NCBI GenBank assembly: GCA_009602735.1
Contig: WELA01012513.1
Location: forward strand, 568,682 to 632,681
DNA from: Mesotaenium endlicherianum
Taxonomy: Eukaryota; Streptophyta; Zygnematophyceae; Zygnematales; Mesotaeniaceae
DNA: 64,000 bases
Direction of reading: 5' to 3'
Positions 59,882 to 64,000 of the stretch are shown piece by piece. Numbering within the stretch: position 1 is the stretch's first letter; every line of letters begins with the position of its first letter. Position numbers and translations under genes: made by a program. Under the pieces are notes generated by a model. That model made no database searches. It was not told the DNA's origin and was given only the letters and a program-made list of their open reading frames with translations.

Positions 59882-61360
59882 TTACTGACTGTTGCTGTCT
59901 TTTAAAGGCTGGTCTTTTCTCTCGACCTTTGGGAGGTGCTTGACTGGACTCTGCTCTCTAAAGTGACCCGTCTGCTGGCAATGGAAGCAAACAGATTTTG
60001 CTGAGGTTGGTCTCGGCTTAGTCCTACCACCACTTCTTCTATAGCCGCCTCGAGACAAACCACCTCTCCCTTTAGAGTGCATAGCATTATACTCATACTC
60101 ATATTCATCACCCTGATCATCCTCAGCCTGGTCTCCTTCAATAGCATTCTAGGAATCGTGAGGCTTTTTGACACCCTTAGACACCAAAGCATTACTCTGG
60201 CGCTTGTGATTGAACTGCTGCTGATCCCAGGCATCAGCATCCTGGATCAAGTTAGCCAGTTTCTCATACTTCTTTTCAGCAAAATGACCAGAGACTTCGG
60301 ATTTTAAACCATACCTGAAGTATGCTATCCTATATCGCTCTGGCAAATCTGGCTGCTTCATCATGTTCTCCTGAAACTTTTGAGCAAACTCAACAACTGA
60401 AGTGGTCTGCTTAAGTGTCAAGGAGATCATCGCATAGATAGCTTTCTCCTGTTGATTAATCACATCAAACTTCTCATGCAGTTTCTCGACAAACTCTACC
60501 CAAGTAGGGTAACCGAGTTGTTAAGCCTTACGTTCCCCTTTCCAATACAGCCACCAGTCTGCTGCACTGCCTTTCAGTAGAGCACCAGTGTGCCTGACCT
60601 TCTCGTAATCCTGCAGTTTTGGGTAGTTTTCCAGCCACTGCTCAACATCAGCAAGAAACTTGATCAGGTAATACTTTTTGTTACCCTCAGGATCATAATC
60701 TTGGGGAGGTTTTGGCTTGGGCTTACTAGGCCCTCTGCCACCACCACCAGTGGTTTGAGAACCCAGTTGGTCTCTGTCCCGCAGCAGAGACATTATGATT
60801 CTTTTGTCCTCCTGTTGGGACTGATACATGCTCGCCATTTGCGACTGCATTTGCACAAACAATGCTCCCAAATCCACACTCCGAGGTGGGATCTAGCGAA
60901 TGCACCAGTAGCAGTGGCATCCACTCGCTGAGTAGTGTCCTCGACAGTCCCTCACGCTCCTGCAGCAGCAATTCCAGCCGCATTCAACCGGTCACAAAAT
61001 TTGACCTAGGGGCACATTGAGTTGTACAGCAGGAGGTGGGTTCAAAACATTGGCTCTCGATGCCATAAGTTCTTCGACAGTGTGCTTGTCCGTTGGCTGT
61101 CCTTCCCTCCTTTTTGTATCTTCAGCAGCCTTTGCTAATCGTTCAGTTTCTAATCTGGCTCTCTCCTCCTCAGCCTGCTGTGCTGCAACAACGGCAATAG
61201 CAGCTGCCTCTTCTGCAGCCTCTCTAGCGGCAGTATCTGCCACTGCTTCAGAATAGGTACGGGTTCCCGCTACATGGCTTTCAGCCTGATTTTTGACATT
61301 CTTGTTATCCTGGTTCTCCATGTCTCGGTAGTTGCTAGTTGGAGACCTTGTCCTTACCAT
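59882..61360 (-). pseudogene. Element E gag remnant
   Basis: Minus-strand match to element A Gag, including [20 protein letters not shown], the capsid-like block ([15 protein letters not shown]) and the CCHC knuckle (CFHCQQTGHFREQ). Broken. Confidence 0.88.
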
Positions 61361-61394
61361 ACAAAGAAGACTGTGATAACTGCTCGGATACCAC

Positions 61395-62113
61395 AAAAAT
61401 GAATCGACTTACCAAATAGGCAATTAACAATTAATTAAGATCTTTATATCAGCAAGTAATCATTATGGTATTTTTTGTTAATTCATTAACAGCAAAGGAC
61501 AACACACTAGCAGTGGACAATACTCGCCAGTCAAATGCAAGTAAAATAGCATCAATAATGCAATCAGTAAACTCATACATAGGCAAGGCTAGAAGACAGT
61601 GCATATCAATAGCTTCTTGTCTTGTATCCAGATATCTCTCAGTAAGCAGTACCAGAGAGTTGGCCTCGTTTCCAAATGCCGAACTCGAGAGCAATACCTA
61701 GCATATGTACATGGAATGAGTTTACTGTTCAACGGCCAGTGCGATGGCACCGCCTACCCGGGAGTTAACCACGTTGGTAGGACCTCGGCTAACCAAATCC
61801 ACCGCCATCTCCCATCATCCCGAATCGCCATCCATCATAGGGATGTCATCTGGCCATTCATCTAGCATACCGCACTTAGATGCATATCGAGGCAGTTCGC
61901 TGCTACCGAGTACGGAAGTCAGCTGGCTGTCAAAGAATGTGTCAGCAAGCTGACTTAAGTTGACTTCAGCCTGCTACTTCCGGCCGAGTCATTAAACTGA
62001 TATTAAATATGAAGTCCAGCAGACTCAATATTAACTAAAGTTCAGCAGGCTGAACTTATTTAACTATCTTCTTTAACTGAACATTACATCTACCAGTATA
62101 CTGATTCATTACA
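61395..62113 (-). repeat. Element E, 5' LTR
   Basis: 719 bp in reverse orientation, next to the primer site (61382-61393). It is followed on the right by the second CTGCT target copy. Confidence 0.9.
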
Positions 62114-62247
62114 CTGCTTCTCATCTTGGCCTATAATATAATGTGCTCATCTACTTCGAATTCACTTCATTTACTGAACCTCGGCCCATTGTAATCATTC
62201 TGCTCATTTACTTATTCATGTTTTTGTGGACATCTTTGTGCATGTAG

Positions 62248-63178
62248 AGCTGCCGTGCATCAACCGGCTTTGGCTGTACTAAAGTATTGCAAGCGTTCAA
62301 CCCCAACGATGCTACGATAGTGGCCCTATTGAGGCACCCGTGCCTTGAAGTCATAACGGAAACTGAGTTTGTACTCACCATCTCAACTTTCAATGATGCA
62401 TTCCGACCTGCCGCTGTGAACGAGGCATCCACAAAGGTATGTGGTCCCGTGCCTTACTATTTTTGTACTTTATAATGATTATCATGCATGTCCTCTTTCA
62501 TTCACTTCATGCGTTGTAATTTGTAAATAAATAAATGTTCGTATTTTTCATTTGTATTTGCAGGAGTGGGTCTTAGAGTGTGAGTGTAAGGTGGATCTCA
62601 ATATTACCTATGTGGCCGCGAGGTTCCACAATCTTCCTGGGCATGAGGAGGGGGATGGGGAATTGGGCCACTATAGGTTGATGTGCAAAGCCGATGGCCC
62701 AGAAGGATTGTGGACATTGGCAAGCGAGGATGTACAAGCGCGCAAGTGGCCGACGTGGACACTCGTAATGGTAAAAAAATAGTGTACTGTTCGTTTTATG
62801 TCTTCTATTGTTGTTTGTAGCTCTTGCTTTCCATTGATTGTAAGTCCTTAGTTTATTGCTTCCTCTTATAATTTCTTTCTCATATTTCCAATATTGTGTT
62901 TGTGTTCATAACAGGTCGTATTTGATGCGTACGCTGATGATGTGCGGATCTTATGTAAAGATGATAGCGCTACCAACGGCACGGAAGAGGGTCCACCTCA
63001 GACGCTAATTATTATTGAACACTTCCCATATTCATTGTTGTGTTTATTACTTCAAATGTTAATACTCTTGGTATTTATCATTGTTTATTCACCTTCCTGA
63101 CACGAGAGGACAAAGAGGAGGGTGAGGACGGAGAGGACGCAGGAGCACGTGCCTCGGGTGACAACGTCGCATGTGCCA
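62248..63178 (+). CDS. 3' exons of the gene interrupted by element E (hypothetical)
   Basis: Three plausible exons: 62248-62436 (63 codons, acceptor GTAG, donor AAAG/GTATG), 62564-62770 (69 codons, TTTGCAG to ATG/GTAAAA) and from 62915 (ATAACAG/GTC). The first two keep one frame: TKVLQAFNPNDATIVALLRH and STFNDAFRPAAVNEAST, then VDLNITYVAARFHNLPGHEE and LMCKADGPEGLWTLASEDVQ, then VVFDAYADDVRILCKDDSAT. An acidic stretch (REDKEEGEDGEDAGA) near 63100 may be a further exon. Phase 0 at 62248 matches the phase-0 donor at 47272, so these may belong with the Myb/SANT-like exons, with element E in the intron. The domain is not recognised. Confidence 0.45.
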
Positions 63179-63270
63179 CAGTGTTTCATGAGTGGACACT
63201 ACAATGAGCGATGATGGAGATGGCGAGTCAACGGGAAATGAGGTTAGTGTTGCAGCTGTGCTTTTGCTGG

Positions 63271-63989
63271 TGTAATGAATCAGTATATTGGTTGATACAA
63301 CATTTATTTTAGTATAATAGTTAAATAAGTTCAGCCTGCTGAACATTAGTTAATATTGAGTCTGCTGGACTTTAATAAATAATCAGTTTAATGACTCAGC
63401 CGGGGGCAGCAGGGTGAAGTCAACTCAGGTCAGCTTGCTGACACATTCTTTGACAGCCAGCTGACTTCCGTACTCGGTAGCAGCGAACTGCCTAAATACG
63501 CATCTAAGTGTGGTGTGCTAGATGAATGGCCAGATGACATCCTTAGGATGGATGGCGATTCGGGATGATGGGAGATGGCGGTGGATTTGGTTAATCGAGG
63601 TCCTACCAACGTGGTTAACTCCCAGGTAGGCGGTGCCATCGCACTGGCCGTTGAACAGTAAACTCATTCCATGTACATATGCTAGGTATTGCTCTCGAGT
63701 TCGGCATTCAGAAACGAGGCCAACTCTCTTGTACTGCTTACTGAGAGGGATCTGAATCCAAGGCGAGAAGCCATTGATATGCAATGTCTCCTAGCCTTGC
63801 TTATGTGCGAATTTACTAATTGCATTTTTGATGCTAGTTTACTTCCATTTGACTTCCGAGTATTGTCAACTGCTAGTACGGTGTCTTTTGCTATTTAATC
63901 AATTAACATAGAATATCGTAAAGATTACTTACTGATATATGAATCTTTATTGAATGTTAATCGCCTATTTGGTAAGTCGATTCATTTCA
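63271..63989 (+). repeat. Solo LTR of the A family
   Basis: 719 bp, TGTAATGAATC...GATTCATTTCA, with flanking GCTGG (63266-63270) and GCTGC (63990-63994), a near target duplication. No primer site follows, so it is not the left LTR of a whole element. Confidence 0.85.
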
Positions 63990-64000
63990 GCTGCTCTCTT

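Larger units (their letters stand above)
48399..62113 (-). mobile_element. Element E: A-family chromovirus on the minus strand, broken, with element D nested inside
   Basis: Bounded by LTRs at 48399-49116 and 61395-62113 and a perfect target duplication CTGCT (48394-48398 and 62114-62118). On the minus strand the order is LTR, primer site (61393-61382, TGGTATCCGAGC), gag, pol, third ORF, hairpin and polypurine tract, LTR. It is the same family as element A, but the two LTRs differ more from each other than A's do, so it is older. The coding regions are broken in many places. Element D (50207-56884) sits between the pol and third-ORF remnants. Confidence 0.9.

Noticed and set aside
63271-63989. 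The last LTR as the left end of another whole element running off the window
   Set aside because: The bases after it are not a primer-binding site and instead nearly repeat the 5-mer before it, as for a solo LTR.

Overview
The window looks like nuclear DNA of a streptophyte plant, with a charophyte-type alga such as Chara as my best guess. The evidence is an intron-rich PPR-SMR gene, a LURP-one-related (LOR) gene, chromodomain-bearing Ty3/gypsy elements primed by initiator tRNA-Met, and many microsatellites. The family calls are firm; the species guess is inference. Host genes are GC-rich and sit mainly at 37-45 kb and at the left edge. The rest is a dense, AT-richer accumulation of LTR retrotransposons.

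Layout: 1-1.85 kb, minus-strand reading frames of an unrecognised host gene cut by the window edge. 1.85-5.25 kb, AT-rich, no gene seen. 5257-14101, a whole-looking chromovirus (element A; 745-bp LTRs, target duplication GGTGT) with gag, pol and a third large ORF downstream of pol. 14.1-16.7 kb, an unknown interspersed repeat, microsatellites and an assembly gap. 16714-22810, a second, broken chromovirus (element B; duplication ATTGG). 23-35 kb, a graveyard of solo LTRs and LTR relics, with a small DNA transposon, a relic of element A's third ORF (element F), simple repeats, and a second, inverted copy of the unknown repeat. 37363-39050, the LOR gene (+). 40254-44897, the PPR-SMR gene (-). 46.4-63.1 kb, exons of a probably degraded gene with a Myb/SANT-like domain, separated by a 13.7-kb nested insertion: element E (minus strand, same family as A, duplication CTGCT) containing element D, a third chromovirus family. 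63271-63989, another solo LTR.

The most interesting item is the third ORF of the A family (558 codons in A). It has a charged coiled-coil-like N-terminus, an unrecognised central domain and an acidic plus RS-rich tail. Recognisable homologous protein survives in three separate copies (A, E, F). A small hairpin lies just before the polypurine tract in the same three copies. I do not recognise this protein family. It has no visible signal peptide or membrane segment, so it does not look like an envelope protein.

Insertion events could be ordered because nearly every LTR unit here has a readable 5-bp target duplication. Solo LTRs outnumber whole elements, which points to frequent LTR-LTR recombination.
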